The position numbers and the translations under genes were made by a program. A stretch of DNA of 64,000 nt from Aequorivita sublithincola DSM 14238 (lineage in GTDB: Bacteria > Bacteroidota > Bacteroidia > Flavobacteriales > Flavobacteriaceae): contig NC_018013.1 of assembly GCF_000265385.1 (NCBI RefSeq), positions 2,879,001 through 2,943,000 on the forward strand, read 5' to 3'. Positions 41,732 to 50,286 of this stretch are shown piece after piece (position 1 is the first letter of the stretch; each line of letters begins with the position of its first letter). Below the pieces are notes generated by a model. The model made no database searches and was not told where the DNA came from. It saw nothing but the letters and a program-made list of their open reading frames with translations.

Positions 41732-41896
41732 AAATAATTAGAACAACCAAAATTAGAAAAAAACCGTTATCCGCAAGGATTATTAAAGGAAATTTTATCT
41801 AAGGAATAACTTTTGCAATTTGGTATATTTGTAATTACATAATTGACTTAGAACGGTAAGACCTAGGAAATAAGATGTTAAATTCCATAACCATAG

Positions 41897-42448
41897 ATGA
41901 ATCAAACCCGAAGAACTCTTGAAGAACAAAGAAATGAATTTACAAATGGAAAATTTCTTGCTACACCTTTAGCGGGTTTAATTGCTTGGTTAATTGTCGG
42001 AATAGCGGGACTTATCCTACCAATTCAGGCGACCGTTTGGGTATTGTTTATTGCAACAGGCAGCATTGTTTACTTGGGAATATTTATTTCGAAATTTACT
42101 GGCGAGAATTTTTTGGACAAGAATAAACCTAAAAATGAATTTGACAAATTGTTCTTTTTTACAGTTGGACAGGCAATTTTAGTATATTCTATTGCTATTC
42201 CGTTTTTTTTAATTGACTATACCTCTTTACCATTGACAGTTGGTATATTAACAGGATTAATGTGGTTGCCCTTTTCGTGGATAATTAACCATTGGGTAGG
42301 AATTTTCCATTCGCTTGCTAGAACGGTTTTGGTACTTTTACTTTGGTATATGCTTCCTGAATACAGGTTCGTGGCCATACCTTTTGCAATAGTATTGATT
42401 TATATAATTACAATTTTTATATTGAAAAGTAGAAAGAAAACAAAATAA
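41897..42448 (+). CDS. DUF7010-like integral membrane protein
   Basis: This 183-residue protein has five or six hydrophobic segments: LIAWLIVGIAGLILPIQATVWVLFIATGSIVYL, then LFFFTVGQAILVYSIAIPF, LPLTVGILTGLMWLPFSWII and a C-terminal helix. The charged start MNQTRRTLEEQRNEF and the IINHWVGIFH stretch match the DUF7010 family I recall, so this name is moderate in confidence. No transport or enzyme motif is visible. It is probably monocistronic. Confidence 0.65.
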   Translation: MNQTRRTLEEQRNEFTNGKFLATPLAGLIAWLIVGIAGLILPIQATVWVLFIATGSIVYLGIFISKFTGENFLDKNKPKNEFDKLFFFTVGQAILVYSIAIPFFLIDYTSLPLTVGILTGLMWLPFSWIINHWVGIFHSLARTVLVLLLWYMLPEYRFVAIPFAIVLIYIITIFILKSRKKTK

Positions 42449-42587
42449 AAATTAGATTTGAAAAGATTGATAAACAAGCAGCAGCAGTTGTTATTATCAA
42501 ACGTTTTTTTAACCTTATATCACAAGTTTTTTGGTCTTAGGTCCAAAATAAGTAATTTAGTTTTTTTGAACAGATAAATTAAAAATC

Positions 42588-43538
42588 ATGAATAATATCC
42601 CTAGCGTAGATTTGGCCGATTTCCTTTCGGAAAACCCTAAAAGGAAGCAAAAATTTGTAAATGAAATTGGTTCAGCTTTTGAAGATATAGGCTTCGTTTC
42701 GCTTAAAAATCATTTTTTAAGTGATGATTTGGTTGATGAACTTTATAAAGAAGTGAAAAGCTTTTTTGGACTTCCACTTGAAGAGAAGGAAAAGTATGAA
42801 ATTGAAGGTCTTGGAGGGCAGCGCGGTTATATTTCCTTCGGAAAAGAGCACGCCAAAGGCAAAAAAGAAGGCGATTTAAAGGAGTTTTGGCACTTTGGGC
42901 AAGAACCTTCCGCAGATGCAAAACTGACTGAAGAATATCCTAAAAACGTACAAGTAAAAGAGCTTCCGGATTTTAACCACACAGGAATGGAAGCCTACAG
43001 AATGCTTGAAAAAACAGGAATTTATGTGCTTCGTGCTTTGGCATTATATATAGGTGTGGATGAATTTTATTTTGACCATTGGGCAAATAACGGGAATAGT
43101 ATTTTGCGACCAATCCACTACCCTCCTATTACCGAAGAACGAAAAGGCGCAGTACGTGCGGGAGCTCACGGAGATATAAATCTTATAACCTTATTAATGG
43201 GTGCTTCTGCTGGAGGCTTACAAGTTTTACGCAAGGACGGCGTTTGGATGGATGCAATTCCGAATGAAGATGAATTAGTTATAAACGTAGGCGATATGTT
43301 GGAACGCCACACCAACGATAAACTTCGCTCCACAATTCACAGAGTTGTAAACCCGCCGAAAGAAGAATGGGGCAGTCCACGATATTCAATTCCTTTCTTT
43401 ATGCACCCTCGCAGTGATATGAAATTGAACTGTATGCCAGAGTGTATAACCAACGAACATCCAAAAGCGTATGAAGATATCACGGCTGGCGAGTTTTTAC
43501 ATCAACGTTTGGTTGAGATTGGACTTATAAAAAAGTAG
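42588..43538 (+). CDS. 2-oxoglutarate and Fe(II)-dependent oxygenase, isopenicillin-N-synthase family
   Basis: The 316-residue protein has the DSBH facial triad His194-X-Asp196 (GAHGDINLITLL) and His251 (STIHRVV). The co-substrate Arg and Ser are in SPRYSIPFF (Arg265, Ser267). The N-terminal domain (VDLADFLSENP, then GFVSLKNHF) is of the DIOX_N type. Members hydroxylate or desaturate varied small molecules, and no substrate can be named. The gene stands alone, and its stop is followed by a repeat tract. Confidence 0.9.
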   Translation: MNNIPSVDLADFLSENPKRKQKFVNEIGSAFEDIGFVSLKNHFLSDDLVDELYKEVKSFFGLPLEEKEKYEIEGLGGQRGYISFGKEHAKGKKEGDLKEFWHFGQEPSADAKLTEEYPKNVQVKELPDFNHTGMEAYRMLEKTGIYVLRALALYIGVDEFYFDHWANNGNSILRPIHYPPITEERKGAVRAGAHGDINLITLLMGASAGGLQVLRKDGVWMDAIPNEDELVINVGDMLERHTNDKLRSTIHRVVNPPKEEWGSPRYSIPFFMHPRSDMKLNCMPECITNEHPKAYEDITAGEFLHQRLVEIGLIKK

Positions 43539-43612
43539 GGAGTATTCAGTGGCAGTGAGCAGTAAATAATATTTACCACCTCACCCTACGCGCAGTCGAA
43601 GGATTGAATTTT

Positions 43613-43636
43613 AAACATTGAAACATTGAAACATTG
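43613..43636. repeat. Three tandem AAACATTG units ending in a start codon
   Basis: AAACATTG occurs three times without interruption. The last TTG (43634-43636) is the only reasonable start codon for the SUI1 gene. Changes in copy number would move that start relative to upstream sequence. Confidence 0.6.
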
Positions 43637-43963
43637 AAATCTCTAGAAGACCAATTAAAAAACCTATTTCCCGATCACGAACCAAAAGATATTCCTGAAA
43701 CTGAGGAAGAAACCACTCTTTGGATGCAGGACGATCCTTTGATTTGTAAATACGAAAAGCGAAAAGGAAAACCAATTACTATTATCGAAGGCTACACTGG
43801 CGCCGATTCAGATTTTAAGATTCTTGCTAAAGAAATAAAACAATTGTTAAGCGTTGGCGGGAGCTTTAAGAATGAACAAATCATCATTCAAGGCGATTAT
43901 CGCGATAAGATTATGTCATTTTTGAAGAGTAAAGGATTTAAAGTTAAGCGAGTTGGAGGGTAA
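43634..43963 (+). CDS. SUI1/eIF1-family translation initiation factor
   Basis: The 109-residue protein has a YciH/SUI1 domain: KYEKRKGKPITIIEGYTG (strand and loop), KILAKEIKQLLSVGGSFKN, then IIIQGDYRDKIMSFLKSKGF. SUI1 proteins in bacteria may modulate start-codon choice. The start is TTG (no nearby ATG in frame), giving the family-typical MKSLEDQLKNLFPDHE. It is followed 11 bases later by an exported hypothetical protein. Confidence 0.88.
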   Translation: MKSLEDQLKNLFPDHEPKDIPETEEETTLWMQDDPLICKYEKRKGKPITIIEGYTGADSDFKILAKEIKQLLSVGGSFKNEQIIIQGDYRDKIMSFLKSKGFKVKRVGG

Positions 43964-43974
43964 AAATTTTTTTA

Positions 43975-44547
43975 ATGATCAAAATATTCTTTATTGTTAT
44001 TCTCGTTTTGTCTCAAAATTTATTTGCACAAGATAATTTACTAGTGCCTGTTTATAATGAGTCAAATCAAATAGGCGTTGATAAATTTTGGGCCGAAATA
44101 TATTCAAACCATCTAATTTCTTTCAAAGAAAACAATCTACAGGATTATAAATGTAATTGCGAAGTGTATCGGTTTTTATGGTTGAGATCTTTCCATAATC
44201 CTGTTGCAATAACAATTACTAAAAATAATAAAAAAATAAGTTTGAATTGGAAACGAACCGATGTTGATGGGGACTATGAGACTGGAAGATTAGTTGAAGA
44301 TAAAACGATAAGTTTAAGTTCAGAAAATTGGGACAAATTTAAAGAATTATTAAAAGCATCAAATTATTGGGAAACCCCATCGATATTAATAGAAGATAAT
44401 AAAATAGAGGTACTTGACGGAGCTTCTTGGGTTATAGAAGGATTATCTAAAAATAAATACCATATAAGCGAGGTTAATGTAGAAAATATTGGTCGATTTT
44501 TAATAAAAAATACAGAAATGAATATTCCTGAAAACGAAATTTATTAA
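43975..44547 (+). CDS. Exported hypothetical protein
   Basis: The 190-residue protein has a cleavable signal (IFFIVILVLSQNLFAQ). The mature part is strand-rich and has a pair of Cys in KCNCEVYRFLWLRSFHNP, a feature that may help recognise homologues. A central ISLNWKRTDVDGDYETG segment and an ASWVIEGLSKNKYHI end follow. I cannot assign a function. It is 11 bases after the SUI1 gene and could be co-transcribed. Confidence 0.65.
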   Translation: MIKIFFIVILVLSQNLFAQDNLLVPVYNESNQIGVDKFWAEIYSNHLISFKENNLQDYKCNCEVYRFLWLRSFHNPVAITITKNNKKISLNWKRTDVDGDYETGRLVEDKTISLSSENWDKFKELLKASNYWETPSILIEDNKIEVLDGASWVIEGLSKNKYHISEVNVENIGRFLIKNTEMNIPENEIY

Positions 44548-44616
44548 TCAAAACCAGAAACCAAGAATCTCAAGCTCCCATTTAGAGGATCGGAGTAAAA
44601 ACTAGAAACAAGAAAC

Positions 44617-45498
44617 TTGAAACAAGAAACAATAAAACCCAGCGAATTAATCCTAACCCCCGAAGGCAAAATCTATCATTTAGACCTTTCTCCTTCTCAG
44701 TTGGCCACAACTATCATAACAGTTGGCGATCCGGGGCGTGTGGCAGAAGTTTCAAAGTATTTTGAGACTATAGAAACGACGGCTGAACACCGTGAATTCA
44801 AAACACATACAGGAACCTATAAAGGAAAGCGGATAAGCGTGATTTCAACAGGAATTGGGCCTGATAATATTGACATTGTTTTCAGTGAACTTGACGCTTT
44901 GGTAAATTTAGATTTTGAGAAACGACAAGTCAAGAAAAAACTTACGTCATTAGAAATTATTAGAATTGGAACCTCCGGAGGTTTAACAGCCGAAATAGTA
45001 GTTGATAGTTTTTTAATAAGTACTATGGGCATTGGTTTAGACAATGTGATGCACTATTATGACAAGACGGATAAATTTTTCAATCGTGATTTTGCTCAAT
45101 CATTTATTGACCATATGCAATGGAATCCAGATAATTCAGTCCCTTACGCAGTTGAAGCTGATAAAAATTTGCTTAAAAAAATGACTTCAGATAAGACAAC
45201 TCAAGGCATTACGATAACGAATGTTGGTTTTTACGGACCACAGGGACGTGTTCTTCGCGCAAAGCTGAAGGATGAAAATCTGAATGAAAATTTGATCACT
45301 TTCAAATATAAAAAGAAACAAATCACAAACTTAGAGATGGAAACCGCAACGATGTATGCAATGGCGAAATTACTGGGTCATCACGCTATTTCAATGAATG
45401 CGATTATCGCTAACCGAGCTACGGGAACGTTTAGTAAAGACGCATCAAAAACCATAGATTCTTTAATTCAATATACTTTGGAAAAAATTGTAGCATGA
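44617..45498 (+). CDS. Nucleoside phosphorylase (uridine phosphorylase-like)
   Basis: The 293-residue enzyme belongs to the PNP/UDP family, which splits nucleosides with phosphate. The phosphate-binding VGDPGRV at the start, VISTGIGPDNIDIV, RIGTSGGL and the nucleoside-binding Glu region in NLEMETATMYAMA match. It begins with TTG at 44617; the ATG-free N-terminus MKQETIKPSELILTPEG has the family pattern. Its stop overlaps the start of the next gene by four bases (ATGA), so both are coupled. Confidence 0.9.
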   Translation: MKQETIKPSELILTPEGKIYHLDLSPSQLATTIITVGDPGRVAEVSKYFETIETTAEHREFKTHTGTYKGKRISVISTGIGPDNIDIVFSELDALVNLDFEKRQVKKKLTSLEIIRIGTSGGLTAEIVVDSFLISTMGIGLDNVMHYYDKTDKFFNRDFAQSFIDHMQWNPDNSVPYAVEADKNLLKKMTSDKTTQGITITNVGFYGPQGRVLRAKLKDENLNENLITFKYKKKQITNLEMETATMYAMAKLLGHHAISMNAIIANRATGTFSKDASKTIDSLIQYTLEKIVA

Positions 45499-46361
45499 AA
45501 AAATTTATGATTGGCGGTGTGCCAGAACACTTCAACTTGCCTTGGTATATAGCCCTTCGCGATAAAAAATTCAATGAACAAGGCATAGAACTTCGTTGGA
45601 AGGATTATCCAGGAGGTACCGGTCAAATGGCGCGTTCATTGCGCAACAAGGAAATTGATATGGCCGTAATTCTTACCGAAGGAATAGTCCGCGATATCAT
45701 TCAAGGAAACGATAGTAAGATTGTTCAAGTCTTTGTGAAATCGCCTTTATTATGGGGAATTCACGTTGCAACAGCTTCAGATTATAAAGAAGTTAGTGAT
45801 TTAAAAGGAACAAAAGCTGCCATTAGTCGTTACGGCTCTGGATCACATTTAATGGCTTTTGTAAATGCTGAAAACCTCGCGTGGAATTTAAAAGAGGACT
45901 TAGATTTTCACGTAATAAAAGATTTAGATGGCGCTCTGGAAGGACTTCCAATAGGAAATGGCGATTATTTTATGTGGGAAAAATTTATGACAAAACCCCA
46001 CGTAGATAACGGCACCTTCCGTTTAATTGGTGAATCCCCTACTCCGTGGCCAAGTTTTGTAATTGCGGTTAGAAATGATGTTTTGGAGAATGATCCAGAA
46101 AGCATTCAATCAATTCTAAAGGTGATAAATGGTATAACTGAAGACTTCAAAAACTTACTAAATATTGATGAAATAATCTCCAAACGTTACGGTCAAAAAA
46201 TTGAAGATGTTCGCGAATGGCTGTCATTAACCGAATGGAGCGACCGACAATTAACTTCAAAAGAGCTTGAAAACATTCAGCAAAAACTGTTAGAACTAGA
46301 TTTAATTGAATCTAAAACGCAAGAAGACAGAATCTTACATAAAATCCAAAAAAAATCTTAA
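45495..46361 (+). CDS. Substrate-binding-protein-like domain without a signal peptide
   Basis: The 288-residue protein is an NMT1/SsuA-type periplasmic-binding fold protein. MIGGVPEHFNLPWYIALRDKKF, the GGTGQMARSLRNKEIDMAVILTEG stretch and GTKAAISRYGSGSH are typical of the two-lobe ligand clamp. There is no N-terminal signal or lipobox, so it should be cytosolic, and no transporter genes are adjacent. It overlaps the nucleoside phosphorylase stop by four bases, which suggests a nucleoside- or base-linked ligand. A ligand sensor or a THI5-like enzyme are other options, but the Cys-rich THI5 motif is absent. Confidence 0.8.
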   Translation: MKKFMIGGVPEHFNLPWYIALRDKKFNEQGIELRWKDYPGGTGQMARSLRNKEIDMAVILTEGIVRDIIQGNDSKIVQVFVKSPLLWGIHVATASDYKEVSDLKGTKAAISRYGSGSHLMAFVNAENLAWNLKEDLDFHVIKDLDGALEGLPIGNGDYFMWEKFMTKPHVDNGTFRLIGESPTPWPSFVIAVRNDVLENDPESIQSILKVINGITEDFKNLLNIDEIISKRYGQKIEDVREWLSLTEWSDRQLTSKELENIQQKLLELDLIESKTQEDRILHKIQKKS

Positions 46362-46416
46362 AATTTACGCAACCCGAAAGTAGATCTTGCATCTTGTTTA
46401 TATAAAAACAATCATC

Positions 46417-46524
46417 ATGACTACATTTTTAATCGTTTTGGGCGCGTTGTTAGTTACCAACTTCTTGTTATTGCAGTTTAGCTGTAATGATGCAACCGAG
46501 CCAGACGTACCAGAAGAAGAATAG
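46417..46524 (+). CDS. Small membrane protein, 35 residues
   Basis: The frame MTTFLIVLGALLVTNFLLLQF, then SCNDATEPDVPEEE, gives one membrane helix with an acidic tail. A terminator begins at its stop codon, and the gene is too short for most gene callers. The Cys24-Asn-Asp just after the helix might be a lipid-attachment site. It could regulate a membrane partner. No homologue is named. Confidence 0.55.
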   Translation: MTTFLIVLGALLVTNFLLLQFSCNDATEPDVPEEE

Positions 46525-46553
46525 AAACCACTCCCCGTTTCTATTTTTTATTT
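46521..46553 (+). terminator. Terminator starting at the stop codon of the 35-residue gene
   Basis: ATAGAAAC (46521-46528) pairs with GTTTCTAT (46537-46544), an eight-base stem and eight-base loop, followed by TTTTTATTT. The left arm includes the TAG stop. Confidence 0.75.
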
Positions 46554-46614
46554 AAAATTTTTTATTGAAGTTATAACCTCTTTGATTATAGCAAAATTGC
46601 TAAGTCTTTTAGCA

Positions 46615-47286
46615 CTACCAAATTATTTTTTCCTTTCCTTTCGTTATTAAATAGTCATTCGCTGCACTAAATTGTTTTATTCCAAACCAACCTTCTTTAT
46701 TTTTATTTACACTTAATGGCGACGGATGTATTGTTTCTATAACTTCGTGTTTTGAGCGATCAATTTTTTTCCCCATCTTTTTGGCATAATTTCCCCAAAG
46801 CATAAAAACGATTCCTTCTCTTTCATCTGAAAGCTTTTCAATTACAGCATCTGTAAATTTTTCCCAACCTTTGCTTTTATGGCTTCCAGCTTGATGTGCA
46901 CGAACTGTTAAGGTAGCATTTAATAATAAAACACCTTGGTCTGCCCAACGTTTCAAATTTCCACCTTCTGGAACGGGCGAACCAACATCGGTCCGTATTC
47001 CTTCGTAAATATTTTTAAGCGAAGGAGGAATTTTAACACCTTCATTTACAGAAAAACACAGTCCGTGCGCCTGACCAAAATCATGATACGGGTCTTGCCC
47101 TATTATCACAACCTTCACTTCATCAAAAGGTGTATGATTAAAAGCTGAAAAAATCTGCTCTTGCGGCGGAAAACAATCTGTTGAATTATATTCTGAACTA
47201 ACAAATTCCATCAAATTTTTGAAATAAGGTTTTTCAAATTCTTCTGCTAAAATCGCCTTCCATACTGGCTCAATTGTTACCTTCAT
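46615..47286 (-). CDS. ung: Uracil-DNA glycosylase
   Basis: The 223-residue enzyme removes uracil from DNA to start base-excision repair. Family 1 motifs are intact: GQDPYHDFGQAHGLCFSV (catalytic Asp in DPYH), LLLNATLTVRAHQAGSHKSKG, and the HPSPLSV loop with the second His. The start is the Met at 47286 (MKVTIEPVWKAIL). The longer frame to 47385 adds a non-family, Cys-rich 33-residue segment and runs into the divergent MutS2-like gene's upstream DNA. Confidence 0.95.
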   Translation of the reverse strand: MKVTIEPVWKAILAEEFEKPYFKNLMEFVSSEYNSTDCFPPQEQIFSAFNHTPFDEVKVVIIGQDPYHDFGQAHGLCFSVNEGVKIPPSLKNIYEGIRTDVGSPVPEGGNLKRWADQGVLLLNATLTVRAHQAGSHKSKGWEKFTDAVIEKLSDEREGIVFMLWGNYAKKMGKKIDRSKHEVIETIHPSPLSVNKNKEGWFGIKQFSAANDYLITKGKEKIIW

Positions 47287-47387
47287 TATTCTTACTTTTG
47301 TGAAAGCAAAAATAAGGGAAGATTTCCACGAATTCACGAATAAAACTACATTCGTGCATTCGTGGCAAAAAACCGAAAGCTCCATTT

Positions 47388-49547
47388 ATGCCAAAAATAG
47401 ACACAAAAACATTAGAAGACCTTGAATTTCCAAGCGTGCTACGCCAAGTTTCCGAAAACTGCGTTACAGAACCAGGAAGAGAAACGGTGCTTGTAATAAT
47501 TCCATATCAGGATTTTGATGAAATTGAGCCAGAGCTTCAACGAGTAAAAGAATTTAAAGCTTCATTTGATGGCGATAACCATATTCCGAATCACGGTTTC
47601 GATCCTATTTTTAGGGAACTTCGCTTGCTGGAAATTGAAAACAGTACTTTGGAAATCTCTGGTTTTAGAAAAATTCTTTCTATTTCTGAAACGACTCGAA
47701 TTCTATTAAAATTCTTTAAAAAATTTGAAGAGTTCTATATTCATCTGAATTCTTTTTCGGAAGAAGTGAGTTACACTTCAATCATTTCGGAAGAAATAAA
47801 CAAACGAGTTGACAAATACGGCGAGATAAAAGATGATGCTTCTACACAACTCGGAACCATTCGCAGACGACTGAATGTTGTTAAAGGAAAAATTAATTCA
47901 TCATTTACAAAAGCACTTTCGCAATATTCGGCAAGCGATTATTTAGATGAAATTCGTGAATCTGTAGTTGAAAACAGAAGAGTTTTGGCTGTAAAAGCAA
48001 TGCACCGCAAAAAAGTGAAAGGCGCGGTTTTAGGAAGTTCAAAAACAGGAAGTATCGTTTACATTGAACCACAGGAAACGCTGGAATACGCTAATGAATT
48101 GAGCAATTTAATTTACGAAGAAGACGAAGAAATAAAGCGAATTCTAAAAGCAATGACTGAGTTTGTGCGGCCACACACCGAAATTCTTGCGAGTTATCAG
48201 GAATATTTAATAGCGATGGACGTGCTTTATGCAAAAGCAAAATATGCGTTGAAAATAAACGGAGTTTTGCCAATTATTTCAAAGGATAAAAAGATTTCTC
48301 TTCAAAAGGCATTTCATCCATTGTTGTTGGTTTCAAATAATAAAAGGAAAGATAAAACATTTCCGCAAAGCATAGAATTGGTTCCCGATAAGCGAATAAT
48401 CGTAATCTCGGGACCAAACGCTGGAGGAAAGAGTATTACACTCAAAACTGTTGGATTACTGCAAGTTATGCTTCAAAGTGGATTATTGATTTCTGCTGAA
48501 TCTCAAAGCGAAATGTGCTTTTTCAAAAGGATAATGACAGATATTGGCGACAATCAATCTATTGAAAACCACCTCAGCACTTATAGTTATCGCTTAAAAA
48601 AGATGAATTATTTTCTAAAAAAGTGCGACAAAAAAACACTTTTTTTGATTGATGAATTTGGAACGGGAAGCGACCCTGAACTAGGTGGTGCTCTGGCTGA
48701 AACCTTTTTAGAAGTTTTCTACGAACGTGAAGCTTTCGGTATAATTACAACACATTACACCAATCTAAAATTATTGGCTAATGAATTGCCGCACGCAATC
48801 AATGCGAATATGCAGTTCGATAATAAATCACTTGAACCTTTATATCACCTACATTTAGGTGAAGCAGGAAGTAGTTATACTTTTGAAGTTGCCCAGAAAA
48901 ACGGAATTCCGTACAGTTTAATAAATCGTTCAAAGAAAAAAATTGAACGCGGAAAAGTTCGTTTTGATAAAACTATTGCTAACCTTCAAAAAGAACGAAG
49001 CAATCTTCGGAAGACTTCGGAATCCTTAAAAACTGAGGAACAAAAGGCACGAGTTGAAGGAAAACAGTTAGAAGAAGTAAACGCTCGCGCCCAGGAAAAG
49101 CTAGAAAGCTACCAAGAATTGTTTGACGCCAACCAAAAGCTAATTAGCTTAGGTAAAAAATTTGATACGCTTTCTGAGAAATTTTTCAACAACAAGCAGA
49201 AGAAGCAACTTTTGGATGAGTTAATGCGGCTTGTAATGATTGAAAATAGCAAACGCAAAAAAGTTGCTCCTAAAGTGAAGAAAGCTGTAAAAGTTAAAGA
49301 GCAGGAGATTATTAAGGAGGTCGAGCAAAAAGTTGAAGTAATCCGTGAGCGCAAAAAAGAGGAAAAAGAAAAAGCCAAAAAACTACCGCCACCAAAACCG
49401 AAAGTAACACTAAAACTTGGCGACAGAGTGCGTATGATAGACGGCAGAGCCATCGGCACAATTGATACCATCGAAAAAAACAAGGCAATCGTGAATTATG
49501 GAATTTTCACGACGAACGTTAGTTTGGAGGAATTGGAGAAAGTATAG
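47388..49547 (+). CDS. MutS2-like ATPase lacking the Smr domain
   Basis: The 719-residue protein has the MutS2 layout: helical core domains to about 330, Walker A GPNAGGKS (342-349), DIGDNQSIENHLSTYSYRL and Walker B LFLIDEFGTGSDPELGG, then a long coiled-coil arm (about 520-680, Lys/Glu-rich) and an SH3-like end (KLGDRVRMIDGRAIGTIDTI). The C-terminal Smr nuclease domain of Gram-positive MutS2 is absent, which is usual in Bacteroidota. It may act in branched-DNA processing or on collided ribosomes as reported for MutS2. It is divergent from ung by 101 bases. Confidence 0.9.
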   Translation: MPKIDTKTLEDLEFPSVLRQVSENCVTEPGRETVLVIIPYQDFDEIEPELQRVKEFKASFDGDNHIPNHGFDPIFRELRLLEIENSTLEISGFRKILSISETTRILLKFFKKFEEFYIHLNSFSEEVSYTSIISEEINKRVDKYGEIKDDASTQLGTIRRRLNVVKGKINSSFTKALSQYSASDYLDEIRESVVENRRVLAVKAMHRKKVKGAVLGSSKTGSIVYIEPQETLEYANELSNLIYEEDEEIKRILKAMTEFVRPHTEILASYQEYLIAMDVLYAKAKYALKINGVLPIISKDKKISLQKAFHPLLLVSNNKRKDKTFPQSIELVPDKRIIVISGPNAGGKSITLKTVGLLQVMLQSGLLISAESQSEMCFFKRIMTDIGDNQSIENHLSTYSYRLKKMNYFLKKCDKKTLFLIDEFGTGSDPELGGALAETFLEVFYEREAFGIITTHYTNLKLLANELPHAINANMQFDNKSLEPLYHLHLGEAGSSYTFEVAQKNGIPYSLINRSKKKIERGKVRFDKTIANLQKERSNLRKTSESLKTEEQKARVEGKQLEEVNARAQEKLESYQELFDANQKLISLGKKFDTLSEKFFNNKQKKQLLDELMRLVMIENSKRKKVAPKVKKAVKVKEQEIIKEVEQKVEVIRERKKEEKEKAKKLPPPKPKVTLKLGDRVRMIDGRAIGTIDTIEKNKAIVNYGIFTTNVSLEELEKV

Positions 49548-49756
49548 GAATGAAAATTCGAAAACAAAAAACAAAAAACAAATTCCAAATAATACTCAAA
49601 TCCCAAAAATTTAAAAAAATCAATGGGTTAATGCTTTATCAATCTTTTAAATTTTGAGATCTGATTTTTGTTTTTTTTATTTGGAATTTGGAATTTGACA
49701 TTTGGTGCTGCATTAAGATTTCGGAATTTATTTTTTGGTGCTTTTTAGAATGATTT
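49548..49756. other. Gap with simple AT-rich tracts
   Basis: This gap holds A-rich and T-rich tracts with short direct repeats (AAAAAACAAA on the left, GGAATTTGGAATTTG on the right). The left AAATTCCAAAT and the right ATTTGGAATTT are inverted copies at 49580-49590 and 49680-49690. No gene is visible. Confidence 0.4.
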
Positions 49757-50158
49757 ATGTTAGATAATTATAAAATAGTCCTCTTCGACGGCGTTTGCAA
49801 TCTCTGCAACGGCGCGATTAATTATATTATAAAGCGCGATAAGAATAATGTCTTCAAGTTTGCGGCGCTTCAAAGTGAAATTGGTAAAGAGCTCATTACA
49901 AAATTCAACATTGATACTTCAAAAATTGATTCTATCATTCTTATAGATGGCGAAAAACATTACATAAAATCATCTGCTGCGCTTCATATTTCTAAAGCTC
50001 TTTCGGGTGCTTACCCCCTACTTTTTGGACTTATGATTGTTCCAAAGTTTATTAGAAATGCAGTTTACGATTACATTGCCCGAAACCGTTACAAATGGTT
50101 TGGCAAGAAAGAAAGCTGTATGATCCCCACTGCGGAATTGAAAAGCAAGTTTTTATAA
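49757..50158 (+). CDS. Thiol-disulfide oxidoreductase, DCC family
   Basis: The 133-residue protein begins MLDNYKIVLFDGVCNLCNG, the DGxCxxC signature of the DCC family (thioredoxin-like fold). The FKFAALQSEIGKE, LIDGEKHYIKSSAALHI and YDYIARNRYKWFGKK stretches match. It probably exchanges disulfides in the cytosol or at the membrane. It is a single gene between the MutS2-like and MuiA-type genes. Confidence 0.9.
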   Translation: MLDNYKIVLFDGVCNLCNGAINYIIKRDKNNVFKFAALQSEIGKELITKFNIDTSKIDSIILIDGEKHYIKSSAALHISKALSGAYPLLFGLMIVPKFIRNAVYDYIARNRYKWFGKKESCMIPTAELKSKFL

Positions 50159-50286
50159 ATTTTTACGTCCCAAAATAATTGATACAGTGTTTTCCCTTGC
50201 CCAAAAGGGCAAATGGCTCATTCTCGTTATTTTAAAAACGCAGATTATAATAGTTTTGGTTTCAGAATCAATTAAAAACCATCACC

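Noticed and set aside
43613-43636. AAACATTG array as a mini CRISPR
   Set aside because: Only three contiguous eight-base units, without spacers.
45495-46361. THI5-type pyrimidine synthase
   Set aside because: The Cys-rich CCCFC-type motif of THI5 is absent, so only the general binding-protein fold is supported.
47287-47385. Longer start for uracil-DNA glycosylase
   Set aside because: The additional 33 residues are Cys/Phe-rich and not seen in the family; MKVTIEPVWKAIL is the usual kind of start.
47388-49547. MutS2 gene thought truncated because it lacks the Smr domain
   Set aside because: The C-terminal SH3-like end is intact and Smr-less MutS2 forms are common in Bacteroidota.
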